Shown: positions 38,007 through 49,660 of the stretch, one piece after another
Layout: each line of letters starts with the position of its first letter
Position numbering within the stretch: position 1 is the first letter of the stretch
Source of the DNA: Paragonimus westermani
Lineage: Eukaryota; Platyhelminthes; Trematoda; Plagiorchiida; Troglotrematidae
Direction of reading: 5' to 3'
Length of the DNA: 64,000 nucleotides
Assembly: GCA_008508345.1 (NCBI GenBank)
Contig: QNGE01000956.1
Span: 21,755-85,754, forward strand
Made by a program: the position numbers and the translations under genes
Notes under the pieces: model-generated
Databases searched by the model: none
What the model was told of the DNA's origin: nothing
The model's input: the letters and a program-made list of their open reading frames with translations, nothing else

Positions 38007-39344
38007 CGCACTCAGGTATTGTGAATGTTCCCAACTAATGATCTTGCGCGATGGACCAGTCAAAAGTGTAGAATGGTACTTTGGGTATAGAATGTTTTGT
38101 TAAGTACTGAGACTATGAAATTAGCAGTCGATTTTACCGTCACCGTCTCGTTTACAAATGCGTGTGTCAGCAACTACTCTTTGGTTTAACATTCTGACAC
38201 CTCTCCAACAAGAAGTTGACAGAAATCGGCTTTCGGAACCTAGCAAAAAACGGATTGCAAAACAGGATAAGTAAACAAGATTTTATGAGCCACACTAGCT
38301 TCAATACTAGTACAACAGAGAACGGATAGGAATAAGCATATTGGATTGAGCAATAATTAGTAAGCTTTTTCAGATGTCAGAGAAACGAGTCACAATAAAC
38401 GTTTATCGTTTGATGATTTGTCTTTTTGATTCAATTTGTTTAGGGTAGCAGTCAGTGTATGACTAAGCAAATTAGAAAATCTCATTAGAGTGAATCAGTT
38501 CTGATGAGATAAAACTGTGTGAAAGTCATTGGATGAGCTCACCATTTATCCTTGGTGTGTATCAGTGACATTAAGTTAACACTTCATAGAACAACTCTAG
38601 TCTAGTAAGTAATGATCAGTTTGGAAATAAGCCGTCTCTGAACCGTGGAAAGCAGATCTGAAGTGAGTGTTTCTCAACTATGAGATTTTATAGCTTGATA
38701 GTCAAAATGTAAATTGCATCATTGGGGAAAATAACTCAATGGATGTCGCCACTGGCCAGGTTCCACAAACGGAACGGTGATTATTGTTGAAATGAAGGCT
38801 TCACTATATCTCCTCGAGAAAGCCCTGTTTACATAACCATTTTTTGGCGGATTAGTCCTCTTAACCATTCAATGGATACTGAGACAGCGACCTTTCGAAT
38901 GACTTCTTGGAAGGATAATTAGTCTGCAGGCGATGAAGGCCGGCTACCCCAGTTGATAAAATTATCACAATCACACTGCTTATCGATTCGCAAGTAGCTG
39001 ACCTTAGGCTTAAGTGCTGTCGCTAAGGTTAAGAGCTAAAATTTTACTGCCTTCGACATTTGCCCCGCAGAGAAAAGTCATGTCAACTTATTGTTCCATC
39101 GTTGAGGTGTCCCCTCATCTTTGTCTGTTTGGCGTCGAAATAGTTGAACAATCTAGTTCCATTAGATTCATGTGAGTAGCTCACTGTGTTCAAAGCGAGG
39201 CGAACATATATAAAGTTGCAACAAATGAAGTATTATTCACAACAGAGTGTGGATTTCACATTCGCGTGAAATTTTCAGCCATCCCGTTCCGGAAACAGCC
39301 ACTAGTCTAGAGTTTGCTTTCTGCGTCTGTCACACTTATGCTTG
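38007..39344. other. No gene seen
   Basis: No coding block, RNA gene or repeat partner recognised. Confidence 0.4.
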
Positions 39345-39413
39345 TTCCGGCAACGATCTAAACTCCAGCCACACTTGTGTTGGGCAACCGTACTAAGCAC
39401 TACGCCACTGACT
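39345..39413 (-). repeat. tRNA-like remnant
   Basis: On the minus strand AGTGGCGTAGTGCTTAGTACG resembles an A box and D arm. GGAGTTTAGATCGTTGCC, about 40 bases on, resembles a damaged B box. The layout is like the remnant at 1240-1325 (TGGCG(C/T)AGTG in both), so the two may be copies of one tRNA-derived family. No cloverleaf can be completed. Confidence 0.35.
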
Positions 39414-40369
39414 TCACACTGTGAGACTAATACCCTCAACCATCTGCCCTGAAATCGTGATTTCCGCTTTGTAGATTTTGTCCATAAAAGACTTGACGAA
39501 AAGACACACAGTGACAACTCAATAATGGTCCACAAACAGACAGCAACATCGATCTTTGTGTTGTGTTTATCCAGAACCTGTTTCAAAGTTTGGTGACGAT
39601 ATCATTCAGAGGTGGCTTTAGCAAGATCCATTCATTTTCAGAGCACGTGTTGCTGGCAAGATACCAACCACGTTCATCCACACCTCAGCTGTGAACTCAT
39701 TAGACAGATGAACTGTTTTTTGTTTGACGGTGCCTGCCTGTTGCTGCATAAATAAACGCCAATTCACAATATAAGATTTATTAATAATTCCTCAAGATAT
39801 ACATCGTACAGCACATTACTTTTCAATCCTGTTTTGAGCAGGTGTAAATTTACGGTTTGTTTTCATCAGTGTTCGTAGGTTTTATTTCAGTTTAATTTTG
39901 TTTAAGTATAACTTGTCATAAATTTCTCCACAATCGCATTGTGACTGGGGTAAGCTAAAATACATCGGGTTTGCTCCGGCTGTTCTGTTTTTAGTCGTCG
40001 TTAGAAAAAAACTATACACATTGGCCTACCTCTGTGGTTCTTTATGAACACCGGTTTTTTAAAACGTCTTCTGTAATCAGCACACAATCATGTGAAACGT
40101 AAATTCACGTGGTGGGTGTGAAAATACTAAACGTGACTTGCATTAATGTCCAACCGAACTTTGTCCCCTTAGGATCTGTCAGAGTGTATTCCAATAACCA
40201 AACACAATCTTTGTCCGCATTCATCCGAACACCGTCCTTAACTTCTCCGAATCGTGATGCCATATTTCTTGCATATATCTTTTGTGCGGCTGAGGACTGA
40301 TCAATTTTCAGATAATTATCGACCACGTTTGTTTGAATCAAACAACTTTAAACAACCAGAGTGAACCTT
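39414..40369. other. No gene seen; may include LINE 3' tail
   Basis: 40105-40341 is open on both strands (about 78 and 63 codons) without recognised motifs. On the minus strand it lies directly downstream of the LINE fragment at 40370-40920, so part of it could be that element's tail. Confidence 0.35.
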
Positions 40370-40920
40370 CGGACGCCCGTCTAGATCATATTTCTCCACA
40401 CATTCCGGCTGAGAACTATGTTCTCTCAACAACTAAAATCGGCAGTTCAAGGAGAACGACTCAACTGGATAAGATCCGCTAACGCTTCTTCTGACTACCA
40501 GGATTTCGCCTGCACTCGTTGAGCTGCTGAAATATATTCGTTGGCCATCCTACGGATGCGTCCTACCTAACGTAACTAACTGAGCATCAGCATGGCTTTA
40601 ATCTCCAAAAACTAACTCTGTATTCGAAACCATGTTCTACCACCCAATATCTAAGATACTTCTTAGACATCGCAGATGGAAACGGCTCAGACAGTACATA
40701 TTACGGTGACACGTCGTCCACGTCTCAGTGAAGTACAGCAGCGTAATTAGCACCATTGAGTAGTTGACAAGTGGTTTGCTGCTTATTTTCAGGCTGAGGT
40801 TCTTCCAGACACCTCTTTCAAGACGTCCGAAAGCAACACTAACCTGTATCACACGAGCAGTCCGTGAACAGATCTATCAACCAACTACTACTCAAGTAGC
40901 AGAATAATTTGCATTCATCC
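40370..40920 (-). mobile_element. LINE fragment, C-terminal half, related to the A/B/C family
   Basis: The minus strand reads ARVIQVSVAFGRLERGVWKN, then VLITLLYFTETWTTCHR and LSRFHLRCLRSILDIGW followed by a stop. Further traces are RRMANEYIS and, in another frame, KSW before a stop. The blocks match LINE B position by position (KANVAFKRFERRVWKN; VLSILPYRSETWSLYQR; LTRFHVQCLR). A GACGGGCGTCC word near the end is also shared with B (about 30650). The part upstream of ARVIQ is frameshifted and soon lost, and no active-site box is seen. It is a 5'-truncated, decayed copy. Confidence 0.8.
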
Positions 40921-43869
40921 ACAATGTCTCCATTTTTTCATATAACTTATTAACTGATTTTCCACCCCCATCTCCCCTTAATCTATATTGCGTTATCTTT
41001 TTAATCAGTATAAATCGAAGCGAATTTTTTCAACTCCTGTTCGAATTGTATAGATTTCCCCAACCACATCTTACGCCTTCCATTCATTTTGTATGGATTT
41101 TGGACCATCTCTCTGCCTTTGGACTTCTATTACCCGTTTGACCTACAGCAACCCTGTTGTGTTGCATAAAATTCATGTCTATTATCAATGAGTACGCTTC
41201 AGTCGCATCTTTCTGCTTCCGCTTTGGTCACCTGACTGACTGTCTTAGACATAACTAGATCGATTTCGTCTAGCCGCTTGATCTCCCACTATATAAAGTG
41301 TATGTTAATTTCATAAAACAAACCGAGGAGATGCGAACGAAATGTCACTGCGTAAGACATCTTACATGCTACTGTTTGCCTTCTGCGGATGTCTCGGTTG
41401 GTATGGACCTCAAGTGTGGAAATAATACCTTCTCCTGGAAGAATGCAGAACGAAAGAAAATGCCCTATTTACGTTGACAACCAAACCAGATTTTGACGGT
41501 GTGATCACGAAAGCCGTAGAAATTCATCTTCGCTTTGTGCAAGTACAGCACTATCAGCTACAAAAGACAGCCGACCTGAGGATGCCCAGATGTCGACTAG
41601 TCAGCAAGCGGCCATCCGTTCAGTGATCAAATTGCGAGAGAACAACTATTAGCATTGTAATAAGGTATAAGCAGAATAGTATTGAGGCACAATTATACTT
41701 CATGTCAGTGACAATGTCAAACTCATCAGTAGTCACTCCATACAACTGTACATCCATCTTCCTACCCACATGTGACATTTACAATTCAGTTGGTGAACTT
41801 GCCTGGACATTCAAACGTACCGAGCACTCTCCACGATGCCCTATGGCTCCGCAGACACGTAACAACACACAATGAAACACACAGGTTATTTCTAGTTCAT
41901 TGGAAGAGTAGCTGAAAATCAATACATCCGGATCAACAAAATTATATAACTTGACTTGGGACTTCTCTGATTCTGTATAAGGATGGCATCGATCGGATGG
42001 ACGATTGAGCAGCACCAGAAGCCACGCTGTGAGAATCAGAGTTGCTGATAAGCCCGAGGTAGATGACGTAAGCTTCGCTTGTTGAGTGATCATCGGCTTG
42101 AACTGAAACCAGAAAGCTAAATTGGATGACCATATGCAGTATACTGTAGGAAGTAATCAGGAAGCGTATACCGCAAGCCGAGAAATGAGTACAGGTCAAA
42201 TAAGAGGCACATGTAGGTTATTCGACTAGGTCAGCCTGCTAACGCAGGACAAACAGTCCCACAATGCCTCCATGGAAATGAATCAGAGAAGTAGCTGGAT
42301 TAAAAACAAAAGCTATGGTCAAGTATGAGTAGTGTTCAATGGGAGCACAGTAAATCAATAATTCTTTTCCTAACGAATTTTCTTCAGCAATTTTTTTTGA
42401 AACATTGTTATAAAATATCAAACGCAAAAATTGACGACTCTCGAACGGAAATTTTCAGGAAACGAATTCACAACACATCCATGGTGCACTAAGCAACACG
42501 CAAAATAAAATGAACGTGGCAAATTTTAGCCTGTTTAAGATAATCTTCTAAAATTAGAGCTACCGTATGATTTTTGCATCCGATCACGAGACCGTATCCG
42601 GAGAAGTTCGGAATATATATAGCGAGTTTTGTTCTAGGAATCAAATAGTGAGTTCACGTGTCCAAACTAAACACGCACAGTCAAAACATATTCATTGTTA
42701 CTGAACAGGAACCCGGAGTATACGATTTCAAGGAACTTTACAACGAGTGAGGTAACAATTACTTATGTGTTTCTCTCTTTGTCATTTGGAAAAGAAAGTT
42801 TGTCGAACAAAACTTAAAGAAAGCAAGTGTAGCGAGATAAGACGCACTGAGAAGAGAAACAGATATTTCGCCTGTTAGCGTGTTGAACTGGCACAATGAT
42901 ACAACCGACCAACATACCTATTTATACTGTCAGATGATTCGCCTCTAGCTGGGTGCACATTAACAAACTATCTCATCACGACAACCGATATACTAGTTTG
43001 TAGGAAACATTAACCGATATGCTGGAGGGTTTTACTGATTAGACGTGAACAACGAGGTTACGTTTACTTTATTTATCTACCCATTAATTCCCTAAGGATT
43101 GTAACATTTGGTTCATCTAATATACCACCTTGTGCTATGACGAAGTACACATAAATCGTAGTGATTTCCAATGTACGCCAACTCTGTGCAGTTTGAACAA
43201 GCTATGCAGTCAGAGAATATTTGACCTTCTGAGTACAATCGATATTGCCGTTGGCGGTCGATAAAGCGATACTTCAGCAACGTCTGTGCTTTCTTGACTA
43301 TGTGTGCTGCAAGTTCACTAGTACTGTCTGTTGTACTAATCAAATGAAATTTGGTGGTGTCACTCAAAAGTGGTTATATCAGTGTCATATATTCGGTTTT
43401 ACTTGTAATCACAACGCCAGAGACTCCGTTATGTCATATGATAACCAGACCATTATTGAATTGCAGTTATGAGAGGACATTAGTGCGACCTGAAGTCAGG
43501 GCTGAATTCTATTCGGGAAACGTCGCTCCATATTAGGTCTCAGGGTCAATCAGTCTGATTTTGAACGAACTGCAGAGTTTTGGAAATAACCAGCTTGTAG
43601 GATTGTGTTTGATTGTATTCTGTAGTATGTTCAGTAGGGTGGTTCCGGTCTAGTTTACGTTTTCACTGCGGAACTTGATCGATTTAATAACACACAATGT
43701 ACAGAAGAAGAGTTCAGTGAAGCACAATCTTTATTGTCTAACTCGCTGTTTGCCTTGTTATGCGCACGTTCGCGTTTATGAACCAGAATTCCGGTCAACA
43801 ACACACCCCAAGTTTCCATTCTCACGTCATATCCACTTCTACCCGGTTTGCGTGTGTGGTCGGCGGTGG
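40921..43869. other. No gene seen
   Basis: Frames such as 41779-42093 minus (104 codons) lack motifs. Upstream parts of the neighbouring minus-strand LINE were looked for to about 41660 without success. Confidence 0.4.
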
Positions 43870-44055
43870 AGGTTTCACCTGCCTTTTCTCATCTGTCGGT
43901 CCGATCTCGTTGGGCAATGGCTCGTCCGGTCACCCATGTTGTCCCTTATCCGCTGGCTGTGAGCTCTTGGACGTACCTCCCTGCTGCGTCGAGGTATTCC
44001 ACCGAGAGTTGGAATACTCGCACCTCCGGTTTGATAATCTACCACAACATGGTTT
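43870..44055 (+). repeat. Dispersed repeat, copy 2 (partner at 12425-12600)
   Basis: This copy keeps one plus frame open through TYLPAASRYSTESWNTRTSGL, where the partner has a stop after TYLPAA. It is better preserved and noticeably GC-richer than its surroundings. Similarity may begin a little earlier, near 43848. No terminal repeats or target-site duplication could be defined. Confidence 0.65.
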
Positions 44056-44751
44056 AGTTAGTCAGAACGCGACCGATTTGCATTAAGAGATACTGTCTAT
44101 AGAATGGCAATCGAAAGCGTTGGATGGAGATTTTGTATTTTGACTTCACTATATCACCGAATACTTCATCACAGACAACAGAAAATGATTATTTTGGAGA
44201 ATAAAATACCTTTTTTTAACAACTGAGTTAAAAAGTAGTCTTCTGTTGAGTTACACAATGAACATCAAGTTCCAGTACTACGGAATAAGCTGCGCCCTCA
44301 CCGCTGATATTGCTACTGCCACTCCATTTGTACGGCTGCTAGGCGGCGATTCCGCTGTTCACTTGAAGTCACCAGTGATTGTTGTTCAACGATATTCTGC
44401 CACGTGCCAATGTTAAATAGACGTTACCAGTGCAATTAACAGACTAGTTGGGTCCCGTTTTTATTCGGCACTTGGCTCATTCTTCAGTATGCTCTATAGA
44501 TGAGCGGTTAATCGTGGATGAGTGAGCTAAATATTTATCCGTTTGTGAATATAAAGAACTGTTGTACGTATGTCTGTGGAAGTTCAATACTGGAAAGGAG
44601 TTGGAGAATATTAACATTTAGTAGCTATCGGATATGTAAGGACCCAACACGATGGAGTATAGTTTTTCGGTTCTACACACAAGATGTGCCTCTCGCTCAA
44701 ACACCTCACTCACAAAATAATTAACCTCTTGATGAACACATGTTTTTAGAT
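44056..44751. other. No gene seen
   Basis: AT-rich spacer between two dispersed repeats; nothing recognised. Confidence 0.45.
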
Positions 44752-44825
44752 GAGACCCCACTGTGAAAAGACAGGGCTTCGGCTGGATCCGAACCAGCGA
44801 CAGACACAGCACCAAGAGCCACACT
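44752..44825 (-). repeat. Inverted 3' half of the tRNA-like repeat
   Basis: On the minus strand it reads GTGCTGTGTCTGTCGCTGG, TTCGGATCCAGCCGAAGCC and CTGTCTTTTCACAGTGGGGTCTC. This matches 45028-45090 on the plus strand with few changes. The T arm is intact (GCTGG/CCAGC) and the 3' acceptor strand is GAAGCC. The A-box half is absent. It lies about 160 bases upstream of the full copy in opposite orientation. Confidence 0.8.
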
Positions 44826-44869
44826 ACTCACTAGTAACACGATTTCTGTGCTCAGCAGTGACGTTGGTG

Positions 44870-44985
44870 AATTCCGGCATGAGCTGTTTGAGGAATTCTG
44901 CCAGGGCAGTTGATCCCCTGAATCATTTGGTGGATTCCATATGAGACAGTGGGACGGGTGGGTGAAATTTCCGAGTTCCTGGTGT
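44870..44985 (+). repeat. 5' module of the tRNA-associated dispersed repeat
   Basis: Contains GAGGAATTCTGCCAGGGCAG, GATCCCCTGAATCATTTGGTG, ATTCCATATGAGACAGTGGG and GTGAAATTTCCGAG. The same words, diverged, occur at 1562-1690 and (inverted) at 17310-17345. In this copy the module runs directly into the tRNA-like core at 44986, so it appears to belong to one composite element. Confidence 0.65.
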
Positions 44986-45066
44986 GGCTTCGTAGCTCAG
45001 CTGGTAGAGCGCTTACCGCATTGAGGCATGCTGTGTCTGTTGCTGGTTCGAATCCAGCCGGAGCCC
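44986..45066 (+). repeat. tRNA-derived core (pseudo-tRNA) of dispersed repeat
   Basis: An 81-base segment with a nearly complete tRNA frame. The acceptor stem is GGCTTCG with CGGAGCC (7 pairs, one G-U). The D stem is GCTC/GAGC around AGCTGGTA, with A box TAGCTCAGCTGG. The T arm is GCTGG TTCGAAT CCAGC, with a perfect B box GGTTCGAATCC. Between position 26 and the T arm lie 30 bases where about 21 are usual, and no 5-bp anticodon stem with a 7-base loop can be formed there, so no anticodon is assigned. Pol III promoters look intact, so it could still be transcribed. Shared flanks in other copies favour a SINE-like repeat over a tRNA gene. The tail to about 45100 (TTTTCACAGTTGGGTCTCC) is shared with 44752-44825. 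Confidence 0.75.
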
Positions 45067-45100
45067 TGACTTTTCACAGTTGGGTCTCCTCTAAAATCAT

Positions 45101-48100
45101 AAATCTTCCACACTACTCATTTGTAGCACATGTTAAATATGCATCTGTTTCAAGTGCGATTGAGTATCTACTTTTGATGTACCGAGGTCATCTTTGATAC
45201 CATCAGTTATTTTAGGATTATGACAGAGTAGTTGCACGTGTCCCGCAGAGTGATGAATTGGAGCACCAGAATAATGAAAATTATCCCTTCAGGCTATACA
45301 TTAAGGCTGTCCTCACAGCTAGCTAAAGCACTGACAACTTGACATGACCATACTTTCATAATTCGACTGCAGGCGCACACCATGTCAAGTGGACAGTCGT
45401 AAAAAGCATGCAGACCACTTCTTTCGTGCAAGCAAATTAATCTATGCGATATGTATGTTGATCCGCAACAAATACCGGTCAGCTGTACCACGGGTTATCC
45501 GGAACAGGTGTGCACTTGAGGAACAGTTGGGAAAACAGAGTGAAGGCCAGAACATCGTTAGAACCCGCTCCGTCTATTTAGGTCACCACACCGCTTACTA
45601 GAGACGGTATCTGTAGATGATGCAGGTGTTGTGTAGAGGCAGCCGTAACCAAACATCACATCAATACACGGTACCTTAATTCTGTTGAGACTGAACACTG
45701 TATATAGCGCCCGTGATCTTCATGGTTTTACGGCGTGTGAACCAACTCATCAATCCGAATCTTTACTCAACTACTTGTTTAACATCGTTTATTTTGAATA
45801 GCAAATTTCACGAAATTCAATCCGAAAATGAGCATGCTTCCATCCGATCAGATGGCTTGTATACCGTAGTACAAAGAATAGTATTTCAGTTACACGGGGA
45901 CCGAATGATCCTCTCTGTAAGTACCGTAACAGAAGTAACCCTACTAGCTTTGTTATGTATTGTTGAACCAGGGTTGTGAGATTGAAACACTCCATTTCAC
46001 AGTACAAAGTCACTAGTATGAACACACTGATATCATCGTCACAAAATTAGCATCAGTTGTTAATCTGTCTAGTTTTACTCTGCTGTAACACTGGATAATC
46101 TGCATACTAGATAGTCCCTGTTGGCGTATCACAGATAAAACGCTATTATTCGTAACCAAGCAATCTCCACGAATATCAACTAAGTCAAATTAGCATATTA
46201 CCCTGGAAGATTTGTTTGCATTCTTCAGTCCACTAGAAACCAGAAAAAATGGGTCATTCCAAACAAGAAAATCTTAGTGAGTCTCATATTGAGGACACAG
46301 TCTTCATGTGCAATTGGAACTCATTGGTTTGCTACACATATAGCATTACTTGCGCACACTGTTCTTGTAAATACAGAGGCATAGGCTGTCCAGTAAAACT
46401 TCAAAGCAACAAAGGTTGACCTTCAAGTGTTGACACAAAAAGGGGAGGTTTCGACATTTATTGAGTAACTAACAGTTCGGTGGTATACTAAACATCCCAA
46501 TCGCTACATCTGGGATTCCGTTTGTGGCGTGACAGTCCATTGTCAGTTAAATTACAACCCAGCCCAATATCAGTTCTTCTATCAAAATGCCTCTGGCAAG
46601 TGTGAGCATTCTGTAGCTTTAAGTGAAATGTCATAATTAGTACATGTGGCACGCAAGTTCAAGGTTTACCGAAGGCACACCAACGGTTTCACAGTTGTGA
46701 ACTTCCATAACATATGCACACCCGGTAGACATGGTTGACATATCCCAGTATAAAGACGGTAGACGCTGAATTTTATAGTTGGTAGCCCGTTTGATAGTAA
46801 TTTGTGCTGTTTATCCAAGGCTTAAGAGTGCACAGATCAGTGCGTGTATTAAAAGATTTTGCGAAGGATATGTAGAAACCCAGTCTGCCTCAAGTTGCTG
46901 GACGGCATTATAAACCTTCCAGAGTACGGTTGCGTAAGTAGTGTGTGATTAACGATCAGAAATAGTCAGAAACATGCGACCGGTTTCGTGGTTGTCGTCA
47001 CTCATACGGCATACGTACCCGACCAACCTCTACTATGCATCCTGTCAGAAAACTAGTAGGGGTTACCCTACCTCGTGAAATGCGTGGTGTTACCTAGAAT
47101 CTTATGATAGACTGAGTTTCTGCACATTTCCGATAAATATTAGTAACATCCTCTTTGATCCGCAGACTACATTAAATCTGAGACAGACTATACAGCTAAC
47201 TAGGATACGTACAAAGAAGATAACCTTCGTGACTTCTTTACAGCCCGTTACAACAGTAAAAAGAACTGACAATTTTTTAAGAGTTGATTTCCCCATTGTA
47301 GGTCCCAGAAAGCAAACCTTACGTGCGTGTATCTATTACGCACTACACTAATGAAACGTTATTCGTCATACATTTAGTCTTGGTGACCTATGCTACAACG
47401 TTAAGATACAAGTGTATAAAAACATCCCGGAGGCGTACCATTGCGTCGAAAATTCCACCATACGAGAAAATTCAGTCGTTGAGTCTCCCTACTTTTCTCC
47501 GACCTGTTCTGTACAGCGAGACGTCACGCTTTAGATGATGAATGGTCTTCGAACTTTGGAAAACTCTCTCCTACAAAACGCCGCAAAATTTTGGTCACAA
47601 AATGATAGTTTCAAAACTTGAAGCCATACACTGCACGACTGTCACTTAAGAGTAACAACATTCTACGGTTCATGTATCATTTTAATCGACCACGTACACC
47701 AACCTTACACCTGAGACAAATCTCATTTTGGAATTTACGAATTTTTCTTTGTCCTGAATGAACTTATCTTATCCCGTGATAATTCCCATTTTGCCCTTGT
47801 CATGCCGGGCGGTCGATCGAACCATTTAGCGCACTTGAACAGTATAACCCTATCGGCTCTATCGAGGGACCTACTGACAATCAGGTTGAACCATCTGCAA
47901 TTTAATTTTCTGTTTTCAATTCAATCCATCTCGAAGATTCAAGATGTCGAGATGAAGTCAGATGAGCACAGAAGAACAATTGTTATTAACAAGTGGAATT
48001 CAGATAAGAATGTAATCAATATAACGACTAGCGTTTCTTCAATAACATTCGTGTGTCAAGACATATCACTGAACTGAAGAGGGTTCAGTTGAACAATTGA

Positions 48101-49560
48101 GATAGCAAACATCAAACATAATGGAATGTCTCGGTACACATGCTAACAGAGTTTTCGCGTATGTATTAACACGAAAATTATCAGCAAAAATTCGGTAACT
48201 TCAAATGTGGATTGCCATAGATTTGAATTGCCTCTATCCCAGTCGTCCTGGAAACAGTCTGTCATTAAGAGGGTATGTTGCGTATGTGAAACACACTGAC
48301 ACAGATTTCCAGATTTTTCCAATCATGATACACTAATTTGAGCATGCATCCTGTATTAATTGCCTCAAATCATCTAACCGTGCAATTTCAGTATAGGAGA
48401 CATTAGACCTCATCTTACGAAATTGCGTAAATGCCATACCTAGAATACATACGATTTTCGTCGAAAATATCATATGACCAAGTCAGCCTGGGACCCAATA
48501 CATTCCTGGATGTGAGCTTTGTGTTGATGTATTCGTAATTCACTGTTGAAAGTGCAGTCATTCCGATCTTAAATGGAATTCGTCAGTAAAAATTAATTTC
48601 TTTTCAATCTCATCATGTCATTGGACGTTGTGTTTAGAATGTTAGAAAAGATGGTAATTTTGTTTTATATAGTTGTGTTTCATTACACTGGAAGCAGTCA
48701 GACGAGTTTATGGTGTTTTATCGATCTTTTTTAAGACATCACTAAGGATAAAAGGAGATGATTCGATGCAACAGTGGGAGTTCCGGTGCTGACAATAACG
48801 CTCAGGCACGTCCGTATCATTAAATCCACAAGGTTGTTCATGTGTGAGTTGTTAAGAGACAAAGGGATTAACCCTTCCTTTAATCTTGAGCTTATTCAGC
48901 CCTGTTTAAATGGGTCGAAATTAATGTCATACAGACATCACAATGAAGATGTGCACCTTAATACCAAGAAGCAGTTCAATCAGTTTGGCTAGTGTTCACT
49001 AAGATTAAGGACCAGGATTTTTGATAAGCAGTGTGTATCCCGTTGAAAACCGCATATACGGTGATAGCAGAGGGGATTAGGTGAAGCACAATGAAGATAA
49101 GATTGAGACATCGATTATAGCTGGAGAAGCGTCTGATTCTCGTGTGAAAACCAGTTGTATGTGTTGACTAAGTTCACTTATTACTGAAAAGCATACAAAC
49201 CGTTAAATTTGAGTTCCTTTTAGTAACAAAAAAGCGAGAAAATTCAGATTATTTTTCACACTGACGACGATGTGCCGATACTATTGGCTTTTTAATGGAC
49301 GAGCAGCGCACTGTGATTAGATGGACAATGAGAATAAACAATTCCGTAGGGGAGATTAAGAAGGCACATAAGTTGCACTCCTGGGTAAATAGGAGTAAGC
49401 CCGTCTCTTCTACATCACTGTGAAAAAAAGTCAGACTCAAAAACTTGCCGTCCATTATGTCCATCTGTCAGCAATTCAACTCACCACCTACACAACAGTT
49501 CCACAAATGGCTGATTGAACTCAGATTTTGAAAGCAAGAGTTATGAACCCTAACCCGTAG
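45101..49560. other. No gene seen
   Basis: Only short frames without motifs (for example 48774-48992 plus). No further copy of the repeats described above was noticed. Confidence 0.4.
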
Positions 49561-49574
49561 ACCTTATTACAGTC

Positions 49575-49660
49575 ACAGTGATCACGGCAGTGGTTCAGGT
49601 TTTGGGCTGTTGGACTGCCATTTGTAAACTCATCCAGAAGTAGTCATTTCGATCCTCTGG
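49575..49660 (+). repeat. Possible tRNA-like remnant
   Basis: CACGGCAGTGGTTCAGG (49583-49599) resembles an A box and D arm, and GTCATTTCGATCCTC (49643-49657) resembles a B box. Order and spacing are tRNA-like, but no acceptor pairing was found. Weak evidence. Confidence 0.25.

Noticed and set aside
37818..38024. Short frame with an acidic Asp/Glu tract
   Set aside because: The tract is just a GAT/GAC microsatellite read in frame; the rest of the frame has no gene-like features.
40105..40341. Open on both strands; considered as an extra LINE or host exon
   Set aside because: No block matches the LINE fragments and no splice sites frame it convincingly.
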